Shown here one piece after another: positions 24,415 to 36,186 of a stretch of 64,000 nucleotides of DNA (position 1 is its first letter; each line of letters begins with the position of its first letter). The DNA is taken from positions 1-64,000 of the forward strand of contig JAIFAC010000440.1 in assembly GCA_026545765.1 (NCBI GenBank), given 5' to 3'. The notes below the pieces were generated by a model. It did no database searches and was not told the DNA's origin. It saw nothing but the letters and a program-made list of their open reading frames with translations. The position numbers and the translations under genes were made by a program. This stretch comes from Plantago major (lineage: Eukaryota > Streptophyta > Magnoliopsida > Lamiales > Plantaginaceae).

Positions 24415-25101
24415 GAGATGATTTCAATTTAGGAACTCAATTCCAGGCGTAAACGAACTTTATGAATGGGATAATCCAAACTTGGGAACTCAACTCAAAA
24501 AGTAAAATTCAACTTTATGAATGAGATAATTCAAACGTGGGAACTCAATTCCAAGGTCAAACAAACTATAAGAATGAGATAATTACAACTTGGAAACTCT
24601 ATTCGAATAATAAAACCACATTATATGGGGGAAAAATACTCTAATGAAGGAATGATTCAATCACAGGAACTTAATTCGAAAGTAAACTCAACTAAAAAAA
24701 TGGGATAATTCTAACTACGGAAATCAATTCGTATGACAAATCAACTATAACAATGAGATAAAAAAACTTGAAAACTTAGTTCGAACGGCAAGCTCAAATT
24801 TTAGAATTAGATTGTTCCTACATGGGAGCTCAACGTTAAAGCAAACAAAATTCTAAGAATGGGATCATTGCAATTTGAAAACTCAATTTGAAGTTAAAAG
24901 CAACTAAAAAAAAGGGATAAATCCAACTTGAGAACTCTATTTGAATAGCAAACCACACTATATGAAAAAATTATTGGAAGAAATACATAAATTCCTCAGA
25001 AACTCAATTCAAAGGGTCAACACACTTTAAAAATGAAATAATTTTAACTTGGAAATTCAATTCAAAGGTTAATCTCAACTTTAAGAATGAAGTAATTCTT
25101 A
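24415..25101 (+). repeat. Degenerate tandem satellite of about 54 bp, left part
   Basis: Roughly a dozen diverged units share the order GATAATT..., AACTTGGGAACTCAATTC, AAAGGTAAAC, then CAACTATAAGAATG. Spacing is about 50-56 bp, with some longer units containing CCACATTATATG. The array is cut at 25,101 by the LINE and resumes at 29,739. Confidence 0.8.
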
Positions 25102-28100
25102 TTAAATCATTCTTCTCCGCACACTAAAGATAACGATAAGGATGGTGATGAGGCAAACAGTGGAGAAAGTAATTCACTAGCGATGGAGGATTCTGATGAT
25201 CCATTCAAACTATCCTCTGATCTTTGCAACGGAGAGAAAGAAAAGAAAGAAGCCTAAGATGATGCTGTTGGAGATTCCGAAAATTCAGAAGAATAGATCA
25301 AGGGTGGAAAATTGCAAGGGGATTGATTCTGTTTCTACACAGGATGGAGAATCGATCAGGAGTAGAGCATCGCTTAAAGCGTGGGAGACCATGTAAATCA
25401 AAGGCCAAGGAATGTGGGATCAAGGGTGATTTTCGAGGGTGGTATTGTATCGAGGATAGTGAAATTGAGAATTGTAATAGTCGATTCGAAGAAGGAAGTA
25501 GATGCTCGAAGTATGGCGAATTGGTAATGCGATGGAGATACTCGAGGAATCGAATAAGTTGGAGGTAATTCAACAGCTTGCGATCGGGACAATAGAGATT
25601 ATGAAGATGGGATTACAGAGACTGCTAGAAGATTTGGAGAGGCCATTGGTTGTCGTGAAGATAGCTAGTTTCAATATTCGAGGCTTGGGAGGGAGAGCAA
25701 AAAAAGACTGCAGTAAGGGAGCTTGTGTTGAGAGAAAATTTGGAATTCATGTGCATTCAAGAAACGAAAATGGAATATGTGGATGAGAGATTGGCACGAA
25801 CTTTATGGGGGAATGTTGATTGTAAATGGGTTTTTAGTGGCTCAAATGGGGCTTCCGGTGGGCTTTGGTCATTTGGGATAGTTCGTGTTTATAAGGGAGG
25901 AGTTATGGGAGAAACCGACTGTTGGGACTGGTTTGTGGAATGGAAAGCAGTGAACATTGTTAATGTGTATGCCTAATAGATCAAGGGAAAAAAGAGATGT
26001 GGAGGCAGATTGAGGAGAAAATGAGGGGCAAGGAAGATGAAATTGGTGTATTTGTGGCGACTTCAATGCTATTCGATGCGAGGATGAAAGAAGAGGTGTG
26101 GAAAATGCTGGTAGAGCTCGAGAAATGGGTGATTTTAATGAGTTCATTAATCATATGAGGTTGGTGGATTTGCCGTTAGAGAGACGGAAATTCACTTGGT
26201 ACAAAGATAACGGTAGAAGTTGTAGTTGCATTGATCGGTTTCTTCTCTCAAGTGGATGGTTAACAAGCTGGCCTAACTTGGTACAAGTTGGTTTAAAAAG
26301 AAAAGTCTCAGATCATGCAGCGATTCTTCTTAAAGAGGACGTGAAGGAGTGGGGGCCACGACCATTTAAATTCGTAAACTGCTGGATGAAAGAAAAAGGT
26401 TTCAGAGAGTTGGTTGAGGATACTTGGAGATACCATAAGGTGTCGGGTTGGAGTGGTTACGTCTTGAAAGAAAAGTTGAAAACAAAGGAAAGAAAAATTA
26501 AGGATCGGCACAGCAAATACTGAAAACTGGATGAAAAGATTGAGCAGGAAAAAAATTGCATTTTGGAGTTGGATAACAAACTGGAGATTGGTGAGCTAAA
26601 TGAACAGGAGGTGGCAAAGAAAATTGAGGTGTGGAATAATCTGAACAGACTTGTCGAAGTAAAAGACCAGATCAGAATTCAGCAATGTAGAAGCTAATGG
26701 TTAAAAGAAGGAGATACAAACTCCAAATTTTTTCATAAAAGTGTCGAAAGGAAAGGTCGTAGGAAACTACTGAGAGGAATTAGAATAAAAGGAAGATGGC
26801 TGGACGAGGTCCAAGAGGTGAGGGAAGGAATCTGCCAGCATTTTGAATCACTGTATACAGCTAAAACTGGTCACTACAGGGTGCTGCCGACTGTGCTGCA
26901 AGGTAAATCGATCTCAGCTGATAGTTTGCAGAGTCTGGAAGCTTGTTTTTCTGAAGCGGAAATTAAGGAAGCAGTTTGGGACTGCGGGCTAGACAAGAGC
27001 CCGGGTCCTGACGGTTTTGATTTTCATTTCTTTAGGAATTTTCGAGCCGATCAACTGATTTGGTACTTATGTTTAAGGAGTTCCATGCCAACGCAAAACT
27101 TGTGCGCGGGATTAATAATTCTTTCATTACACTTATCCCTAAGTGCTCAAACCCCATGGCTATTGAGGAGTTTCGACCAATTTCTCTCATTGGAGGAGTG
27201 TATAAGATAGTGGCAAAAGTTCTCTCCAAGAGAATTGCGAAGGTTTTGGATGAGGTTATATCGTGGAACCAAACAGCTTTCTTAGGCAATAGAAATATCC
27301 TTGATGGTGTCGTGGTGGCGAATGAAGTAGTTGATGAGGCGAGGAAAGATAAGAAGGAGATTCTAATGTTTGAAATCGATTTTGAAAAGGCCTACGATAC
27401 GGTGAATTGGAGCTTTCTTATTGATATGCTCAAAGTGATGGGATTTGGGGAAACTTGGTGTAGTTGGATTTTAGAATGTTTGAGTACCTCGGAGACTTCA
27501 ATTCTTGTGAATGGAAGTTCAACAAGATCTTTCCGATTGGGAAGGGGCCTTAGACAAGGTGATCCCCATCTCCGCTCTTATATCTTGTCAGGCGTATGGC
27601 GAGCAGTTGATGGAAAAGGCATGCTCTTGGGGCGAGTTCACTCCTTTGCGGGTTGGTCGTGAAAAGGTAGTGGTCTCTCATCTAAAATACGCTGATGACT
27701 CAATCATATTTGGGGAAGCTAAGAAGGAGAACATTGGCGCCTTGAAGAGTGTGCTTAGGTGTTTTGAATGGCTATCGGGTCTTAAGATAAATTTTCGAAA
27801 GAGTTGTTTGATGGGAGTCGGTATAGATGAGACAATACTCTCAAATTGGGCTAGTGTGCTCAAATGCTCGGTTGGTACAATTCCTTTCATCTTTTTGGGG
27901 CTGCCCATTGGTGCAAGGCCAAGTGACAAACATATTTGGTTGAAAGTGGTGGATAGAGTGGAGAAACGTTTAGGCAAATGGGAGAACAATTTTCTATCAT
28001 TCGAGGTCGTGGTGCTTCTAAAAGCGGTGCTCAATTCATCGCCAATCCATTACCTTTCTTTCTTTAAACTTCCAACCTTTATTTTGAACCGCCTTAAGAA

Positions 28101-29730
28101 GACTTACCGCCATTTCTTAGGGGGCGATTGGGGGATGTTCTAAAGTGTCATGGGTAAGTTGGGAGGTGGTTTGTAAGTCTAAAGAGCTTGGAGGTCTTGG
28201 GGTAAAAAATCTTGATGTATTTAATAAAGCTCTTCTAGGTAAATGGGTGTGGAGAATTCTAAATGAGAAAGAGTCTTTATGGGCGGTGGTTTTGAGGTCT
28301 AAGTATGGTCCGATCTCGGAGGTCATCGAGTCGTGGTAGGTGAATCGAGTGTGGGGTAAAAATGGTCCTCGTGGTGGATGGATTTGACAAGTTAGTAGGT
28401 TGACTGCTTGGTTTGGGGTGGAGTGGGTAGGAAGATTGGAAATGGCGATACACGTTTTTGGGAAGATAGGTGGCTAGGTGAGAGTGAAAGTTTGAAGGTT
28501 AGATTCCCTAGACTTTACAGTTTGGAGGTTGACAAAGCTTCAGGTCGGAAAGGTCAGTCCGTGTGAGGGCGGACCAAGAATGGGTCCGAGACTAAATCTT
28601 TCGTTTGGGAAACATATTTGGTTGAAAATCTTACTGATTTACTGAACAGGGTCATTATTATGAAGATGTACCAGACATTCGATGTGGCGTAATGTCGCAG
28701 ACATGCCTATATCAGAGCTAAGGTTACAAACAAATTGTGAAAGAGCTGGCTGGGACACAAGGGACTACTGTTACCTGGTCTGAGTTGCTGTGGATTCGAT
28801 GGACTCCACAAAGATTAAATTTTTTTGTGTGGAGAGTGTTGTTGGACAGAATTGCGACTTTGCCAAATCTGCAAAGAAGAAGAATCTTGGGCAAAGAAGA
28901 ATCAGTTGCGTGCAGATTGTGTAATACGCAAGAGGATGAATCAGTCCTACATCTTATTTTCAATTGTAATTTTGCTAAAACCGTAGACCGGTCTTCTCTT
29001 CGTCGATTTGTAACCGCTTGTCACGGAAGTGGTGTGGATTGGTTAGAAACTTTCACTTCTATGTCATTGCCTAAATCAAACAGAGCTTGGCTTGCGGTGT
29101 TTCATGGAACAATTTGGCTACTGTGGAAGGTGAGGAACGAGCTTATTTCACAGGTTCGGCTCCATCGGCAAATGATATCTTTGAGAAGCTTAAACTTAAC
29201 CTCTGGCTATGGTTCAAGAATAGGGTCCGTGCTCAGTCATCGACTTTGTGATCGGGAACGCTTCCATCGTGAGGTGTTGGGTTCGGATGATCGGGCGCTA
29301 TACTTTTATGCCGATGCTTACTAGTTGTTGATTCGGCCGAGTTGTTTTAGATTTTCCACCTATTCTCCGCCTCTTCCTTGAGAACCATTGTGGTACATCA
29401 TCCTCCTTCTTTCTTTCTTTTTGAGGGTATCTCCACCACTTTGATTTGTTTGCCACCCTAACTCTCGCACGATACCTCGGTATTGTGACATGCTGTATTT
29501 ACCGGTGGGCAAGTTGTTCTCTCGAAGTTTTCGTATGCAGTCGAGGTCCGGACGCTCAGCTTTTGGCGCTATTTAGATGGTTTTAGCATTTTGTTTTTTG
29601 TTTTGGTTTTCAGTTAGCTACATTACTGTGTAGACAAATTTTGGTCAGGCTCTTGTGTTTGCTTTGTAAAACATTTGAATACCTCTGGTGTTCCTTGATT
29701 CAATAACATTTACCTTCTTCAAAAAAAAAA
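25102..29730 (+). mobile_element. L1-type non-LTR retrotransposon (LINE), 5'-truncated
   Basis: The element lies between two copies of AATTCTTA (25,094-25,101 and 29,731-29,738), a target-site duplication. It ends in a 10-base poly(A) at 29,721-29,730. It splits the 54-bp satellite. The 5' part has only the acidic, lysine-rich tail of ORF1 (about 25,110-25,255). ORF2 follows. The complete 3' end, poly(A) tail and duplicated target are the marks of target-primed reverse transcription. Confidence 0.9.
25661..29322 (+). pseudogene. LINE ORF2: endonuclease-reverse transcriptase with zf-RVT
   Basis: Domains in order: an APE-like endonuclease starting KIASFNIRGLGG at about 25,661, with CIQETKM near 25,748, CGDFNAI near 26,057 and the SDHA motif near 26,310; reverse transcriptase with FRPISLIGG (about 27,170), FEIDFEKAYDTVNW (about 27,372), GLRQGDP and the catalytic YADD at 27,688-27,699; a zinc-binding RVT domain at about 28,770-29,000 with WRVLLDRIAT and CRLCNTQEDESVLHLIFNC; and a C-terminal Trp-rich tail (FHGTIWLLWKVRNELI). 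It is broken by several frameshifts (for example in an A run near 25,698) and stops (such as 26,521), so it is inactive. This architecture matches plant L1 ORF2, often mis-annotated as 'putative ribonuclease H protein'. Confidence 0.9.
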
Positions 29731-29738
29731 AATTCTTA

Positions 29739-30960
29739 ATTGAGAACTCCATTTGAAGGGCAAAACAATTGTAAGAATAATATAATTCAACTTGGGAACT
29801 CTAATGCAAGGATGATCCATGCTATTTGAAAATAATCTAACAATGAGATAATTCCGAATTAGGAATTTTGTTCAAACGGTAGAAATATTCTACGATTGAA
29901 ATCATTTAAATGTAAAACTATATTAGAAACGTAAGCCACTTTATGTGGTAAAATACTCTAAGAATATGATAATTTCATTTGAAAACTCAAGTCGAGGGGT
30001 AAACAAACTCTAAGATTGTTATAATTATAATTTGGGGACTACATTCGAAGACCAAACCATGCTATATGAAGAACTTATTCAAAGAAAGGGTATTTCTCCA
30101 ACTTATGGACTCAACTCAATTGGTATTCAACTTGGGAACTCTAATGCAAGGATGAACCATGCTTTTGAAAATAATCTAACAATGAGATAATTCCGAATTT
30201 GAAATTTTGTTCAAACGGTAAAAATATTCTACAATTGAAATCATTTAAACGTAAAACTATATTAGAAACGTAAGCCACTTTATGTGGTAAAATACTCTAA
30301 GAATATGATATTTTCATTTGAGAACTCAAGTCGAGGGGTAAACATACTCTAAGATTGTTATAATTACAATTTGGGGACTACATTCGAAGACTAAACCATG
30401 CTATATGAAGAACTTATTCTAAGAAAGGGTACTTCCAACTGATGGACTAGACTCAATTGGTAGTATAAACTCAACTATAAAAATGTGGTCAATCTAACTT
30501 GAAAACTCAAATTGACGAGCAAACCAACTACAAAAATGTGATAATTATAACTTGGAGACTATTGAAAAGTAAAGCTCATTATTTGGAATAGTTAGTTGCA
30601 CATTTGGAACTCAGACCAACTCTAATAATGAGGTAATTACAACTTTAGGACTCTATTGAAAGGGTAAACCACAATGTATGAAAATATTCTCTAAGAATGG
30701 GGTACGTAATTTGAACTTGACAACTAAATTCGTTGTATGAGATAATTACAACTTGAAGATTTTAATTTGAATAGTAAACCACATTTTGTGGTAGAATCCT
30801 CAAAAAAGGGATTCCAAATTTGGAACTTAAAATCTTTTTATTTGCAACTTTGGAACTCAACTTTAAGAATAATACTATAATTTTAACTCAAAGAATTTTA
30901 TATTTGCAACCTTGGAACTCAACTTTAAGAATAATACTATAATTTTAACTCATGAACTGA
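29739..30960 (+). repeat. Degenerate tandem satellite of about 54 bp, right part, with a 341-bp higher-order repeat
   Basis: The same 54-bp type units continue after the LINE. A long block from about 29,782 to 30,122 is repeated at about 30,123-30,465 with few changes: both carry TTCAACTTGGGAACTCTAA, GTAAGCCACTTTATGTGG and GGGGACTACATTCGAAGA. A shorter duplication of about 64 bp lies at 30,836-30,960. Higher-order copies this similar within an otherwise decayed array point to recent local amplification. Confidence 0.8.
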
Positions 30961-33398
30961 ATTCACGCCAAATATTTTGGTTTACAAGTAGTGTTTAACA
31001 AAATTTGGAGGTAGCGTTATGTTTATGTTATTAAATTGTACCAGATTTTCCATTTTTTTGATACTCAATGCAATTTATGTCGCATTGCTACATGATAAGG
31101 CCTCCATGAATAATATAATTTGTTTTTTGTGCCTTCAATCGTAATGTTAGAGAGGTAATGAGAGGTGCAAGTAGGAGTCAATGAGAAACCATTCAGTAGA
31201 TTAGTTGTCGTATTTATTGGATACTTAAAACATATATAACCAGTTATACTGAAGGGTGGCAAACACGATATCATACCCGCACCACCTTGATCATTTAAAA
31301 GATGTGAGTGGATCCAAGGTCAAGGTTGAAATCATCAGGAAACTTATGGTTATCAGATGTCGAGGGGGTCGTTAATAGAACAAATGAATTTACGAGGTCC
31401 ATATGAAATTGTTCAATAAATCTTATGCATAGGACCCAATCAATCGCAATGGTTAAGATCACATATCCTTTCGCCATTAGATCATGTTGGTCATAGAAGG
31501 TTGATACTTTTGAACATGGACAGCTTTTAAAAAACTACATTATTATGTTTTATTAATTTATTTTAATTTTTCACCTAAAATTACGCGCCCACCCTAATGC
31601 ATTAAGTTCTCAATCGGGGTGGATGGAGTACATAGATAGTTTCAACTAGATAAGAATATTGGGTATCAACCCATTGGGTCCTTAACGGGATTAGTTTGGG
31701 TTGTTTTCGACCTGTTTAAAAGCTTATATAACAGACTCATGAACATAAATAAATTTGAAAATTTAGAATCTGAAAACGAGTTTATTTTGCCTTATTTTCA
31801 AACGGGCCAGACGAGTTGATTTTAGTAAACACCTATCCGATGATTTACCTGTTAATAATTATCGTGTTCAGGTCATATACATGGAAATGACCATAACCAA
31901 CATGAATCAACCCTTTAGTTTCAAACGGGTTCGATTAAGTTGGACCTTACCCATTTAAAAGCTAAACCTGGAAAAATATAGAGTAATTCAGGAAACGATA
32001 ATTCTAAAAAAAAAAGGAAACGATAAGATTATGTTATCCCATTAGTTGCGCTGGACATGTGCTTCTGTTTGAAATCAATGTCAAAGAAGGAACACCATAC
32101 ACTCATTTAATTGACATTTACACGAACTTGCTACGGGCCATAACCAACATTGTCTACAAGTAAAATTTTTTGCACGCTTTAACGTAACTTAGGCTTCATT
32201 TGGTTTGAGGAAAAATGTGGAAAAGAAAAAGAATATAGGAAAATAAGATTTTTCAGGAAAATGTGTTAGAGAAATACATCTTTTCCTTATTTGGTTTTCT
32301 GCTGAGTTTGAATTACAACTAATATATGAATCTTTTTTTTTTTTTTTTTTTTGCTTTGCAGTCGATTAAATTCTATTATGAGCATGTATTGTTGTTAGTT
32401 TAAGTACTCTAATTATGCTCATTGAATTATCCTATTTCTGGTATATTATTAAAAGTAAATTATTCTATGGCATTGCCACGGGTTAGTACCAGTACTAAAT
32501 GTATACATAGCTTGTTTGAAGTTGTATCTAAAGCTGACTGAAAATCTTATAACCAAGTGACAGAAGTGGACCTGAACCATCCCTGTTCTTTGTGATTGTC
32601 GGCGATCTTTCCATATATTGCATCCCAAGATATGTGTTTTTTTTATAATCAGTATGAGTTACTTGTTCTTGTACTTGATTGATGTTTGGTTGTTTTATCA
32701 TGCACAATGCAGTTGCGTGGTGCCAATACAGAGGTTATTACCCTGCTTGACTAAACACTTGATATAAGAAAGAAATCCGTTGCCTATATTACATGTACTA
32801 ATTAAGTTTCATTTTGGGCTTATATTGATTGAACTACCTTTATATTTGATGATTGAGCAAAAAACCATATTCTGTGAGTACAAGTTAATTGAATTCTGAA
32901 ATTATTGTTATCAGTTGACTCTCTACTTCTCAATAAAAGGTTCAGCACTGACTCCTCTCATTTACCCCTGCATATTATATGCTTGCTATATTTCTTATTG
33001 CAGCTGACACTGTTGATGTCAAGGATATTCAAACTCAAGCTTCCCGCAGAGACTCTTCTTGGAAGCATGATCACGAGCAATTTACTTCAACAAGTTCCAT
33101 CTGAATGTATTGTGAATTCAAGACATCTAGTATATCTTTTACATTCTTTGTTTAATTTTTACCGAGTGTATCTGGAATATATTACATGGGGATTTAGGAT
33201 GAACAAACACGCCTGAAAATTGAAGATGAACTTTTCAAGTTACTATCTTCAACGATGATAGGTAACCAATAATCACATGGAAGAGAACTTTGAGTTTCTG
33301 TGTTTCCAGTGACTTTTTACTTGGCTTATCTAAGCTCATAGAATAGAACATGTGTGATTAGCATAGTTATCGATCCCAGATAGCAGCACGGAGTGCCC
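30961..33398. other. AT-rich intergenic spacer with possible exon remnants
   Basis: Most of this stretch is AT-rich with no convincing gene. Around 31,650-31,960 there are several diverged GGGTT/AACCC-flavoured phrases typical of non-autonomous transposon debris. Exon-like pieces with good splice contexts occur near 32,711-32,732 (acceptor TGCAG), 33,003-33,108 (acceptor TTATTGCAG) and 33,199-33,261 (acceptor GATTTAG, encoding DEQTRLKIEDELFKLL). Their reading phases do not join cleanly. I cannot name a parent gene; they may be remnants of a decayed gene. Confidence 0.25.
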
Positions 33399-34264
33399 TG
33401 TTGATACGGAAATATGTCCAATCCTTCATAGACGCCTTTGGAGCGTATCCTAAGGCGTATTAGACTGTCTAAGGTCAAAAGGCTCAATGTTCGACCCGGA
33501 GGTCCGACCCTTGACCTTCCCGAAATGAGCATTGAATACCTTGGCCTTCAAGACAGATGGTCCGACCCAGACCATGGTCCGAGCACCATGATGGTCCGAC
33601 CCGGAGACGTTGATTCGGACGTATGACTCGGACCTCATAAGGAACCAAGTGAAGTGGCACCAAGAGAGAGGATAGGGTCCGAGGTTAGCAAGATCCGAAC
33701 CACAGTACTTTAGGAGGATTGTTTAAGTTATCTTACTTCCAAGTGAGTACCGTTCAGACCATTGCTCCGGACCTACCCTTTTGGATGAAGGTCCGAAATG
33801 GACATCAGAAGCCTCTAATCTCTTGAGGAAAGACTAAACTACATTCGAAAGCCCAAAAGGGAAATGGATTAAGTCTCCTTAATGGGCCATGGGCCTAATA
33901 GAGCATTGTTGGCGCAATCTGAGCCTTACACTTGGCACGATCCAACGGAACCCTTCCTTTTTGGGAGATCTCTATATATATGGCACACATTTCCATGTAA
34001 ACGAAAAAGTCAAGTCATCTTTACGAACTAATCTCGATCACTATACAGAGCAGATCTTCAATCTCTCTCGAGTAAAGTCTCTACCTGATTTGACACTTAG
34101 CAAACCGGGTGTATGGTTCTACCCCCCCCCCCCCCTCCAAGTTACTTGTGCAAGTTCTTTCCCACTGGTTCTTCGAGCACTTTCGACCTTTACTTGGGCG
34201 CCACGATGATTCGACTGGGTGACTTAGGAAGAACTTATTATGTTCGGGGACTTCACCATCAACA
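33399..34264 (+). repeat. 5' LTR of Tat element 1
   Basis: The LTR begins TGTTGATACGG and ends TCAACA, followed directly by the primer-binding site. A TATA box (CTATATATATGG) lies at about 33,972-33,981. A near-palindromic TGGGCCATGGGCC block (33,883-33,895) lies about 85 bp upstream of it. Downstream is a C run of 14 or more at about 34,121-34,135, present at the same place in the other LTRs. Confidence 0.9.
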
Positions 34265-34265
34265 A

Positions 34266-34283
34266 TTTGGCGCCGTCTGTGGG
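34266..34283 (+). other. Primer-binding site of Tat element 1
   Basis: TTTGGCGCCGTCTGTGGG follows the LTR end by one base. TGGCGCC-type sites are usual for Tat and Athila Gypsy elements. I do not assign the tRNA species. Confidence 0.75.
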
Positions 34284-34317
34284 AAGCTTTACAAAAAGTT
34301 TCATAACTCTATAAGCA

Positions 34318-36159
34318 ATGGCAAGACCAAGAAGATCAACGAGAACCGCTACTACTGCAGTAGGAACTCCAACTCCTAGGCAAAGAGGGAGACCTCCCAC
34401 TAGGAGAGGGCGAACGGCTAGAGGCACATCAAGGAACAAAAATGAGTATCCAAGCAATGGACATACTGCTAGTGTTTCTTCAGAGGAAGAAAGAGTCGCT
34501 GACCCGCCCGCGAGAGTTCAAGGATTTGGAGTAGCAGTCCAAGACTTAGGAGGACAGGTTCCGCCAGCAGGAACACGCGGTCCTCCACCAGGAAGAAACT
34601 TCACTCTTCCAACCGGTCAGATCGTTTGTCCTAGTGAGTTTGGAATGAATGAGAACCAGTTCGGACTCTTACTCACCACCATCCAGGGATGCTTTGGTTC
34701 TAACCATGTCCAGCCTCCTTGGTCCACTCCGCCCTTGGTTGTTCCTAGGCAAACTGAACCCGCTCAATCAATAAATGAGCATCGTCCAGTTCTGGAAAGG
34801 ATAGGTGAGCCGGCTCAACCAGAAGATTTGTGAAACCTCCTCAATAGGAGAGTCGTTGTATCTCAGGAACATCGAGAGAGGAGCCCAGTAAGACCCACAA
34901 TGGATGAAGCTGGTACTAGTCGCCATCCGCCTCTTCAAACAAGAGCAAGAGACCATATGGCAAAAAGTATTCCTACGTTCCCAGTCGATGATCTTCCTCC
35001 TGACGTGGCCATCAATGCTAGAACATATGAGAGGCTCACTGCGGAACAGATCTACATTCAGCAGAAGGCCTTGGAGACTCGATTGGACCAGGTGTTAGTG
35101 AAAGCTCATGAAAAGGAGATGACAAGAGCTCCAAACCCCTTGTGTGATGCGATAAGGAGGGAGAGAAAACGTCCTGATTCTAACATCCCCAACCTTGAAC
35201 ACTAATATGGGGATACTTGTCCTGTTGGCCATCTAACCAGGTATGAGAGTAAGATGAAATCCAACTGCTTGAATGACAATATGAAGGCTCTCACCTTCTC
35301 GACCACTCTTTTCGGAGAAGCTATGGATTGGTGGACCGCCCTACCCAATAGCTCAATCAAAAGCTACGCAGATATCACCTCTCTTTTTCTGAAAAGATTT
35401 GAGAAAGCAAAAAAGAGGAAGAGATCGGTAGAGAATTTGGTGGGAGTCATTCAGAAGGAGAACGAGGATCTTAGGACCTTCCTCGATCGCTTTAATGCTG
35501 AAGTACGCCAGGTTGAAGCTCATAGCATCAAAGAACGGGTCCGACACTTGTATGCTAACACCTACAATGATGATATCAGAAAGAAGCTCTCCAACGAAGA
35601 AATCACAACCGAAAAGTATCTGGAGGATATTTGTGAGGGAGTCTTGTATGGTGAGGAGTATCGAAGAAATGTTCCAGTAAGAGCTGGGACTAAGAAGGGA
35701 AAAGAGCCAATGAGACAAGATCCTGCGCCTCGCTCTAGAAAATTTGAGCAACGAAAGGATTTCAAGGATAAGAGAGAATTTTGTAGGGAGAGAACCCCTC
35801 CCAGGAGATATGCAAAGTACACTCGCCTCAATATACTAAGATCCGACATCTTAGCCTCTATTGTTGAAAAGAATTTGGATGGTCAATGGCCCAAACCAAC
35901 GAGGGGTAGCAGAAGAAGCAGGATTTCTAAAGAATACTGCAGATTCCATAAGCATAAAGGCCATTCCACTGAAGATTGTGTTCAGTTGAAAACTGAGATT
36001 GAAAGTCTGATAAGAAGCGGCAAGCTGAAAGAACTAGTTTATGAAGAACCCTCCCGCCACCAAAGGAATGAACGGAGGAGAGCAGAGCGTGATTTGGAAA
36101 CTACGACAGGGTCCTTACCACCGCCTCCCACGGGGACCCCTTTCCAACAAGCTCAGTGA
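34318..36159 (+). pseudogene. Tat gag, one frame with two nonsense codons
   Basis: From the ATG at 34,318 a single frame runs to the TGA at 36,157 and is interrupted only by TGA at 34,831 and TAA at 35,203. It encodes a basic Arg/Pro/Thr-rich N-terminus (MARPRRSTRTATT), a linker, the retrotransposon gag capsid domain (about 35,260-35,560, with TFSTTLFGEAMDWWTALP and LFLKRFEKAKKRK), a basic linker, and a zinc knuckle CRFHKHKGHSTEDC (about 35,937). The knuckle has spacing C-x2-H-x4-H-x4-C, with His at the usual second Cys, a common Tat variant. The first stop sits where CGA (Arg) is plausible and the second where CAA is plausible, so both look like C-to-T changes. The length of about 613 residues is normal for the group. 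Confidence 0.85.
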
Positions 36160-36186
36160 TACAATGAGTACCCCGAAAACTTAGAA

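Noticed and set aside
34224..34457. Minus-strand 77-residue hydrophobic ORF
   Set aside because: Shadow of the Arg/Pro/Thr-rich gag N-terminus on the plus strand.
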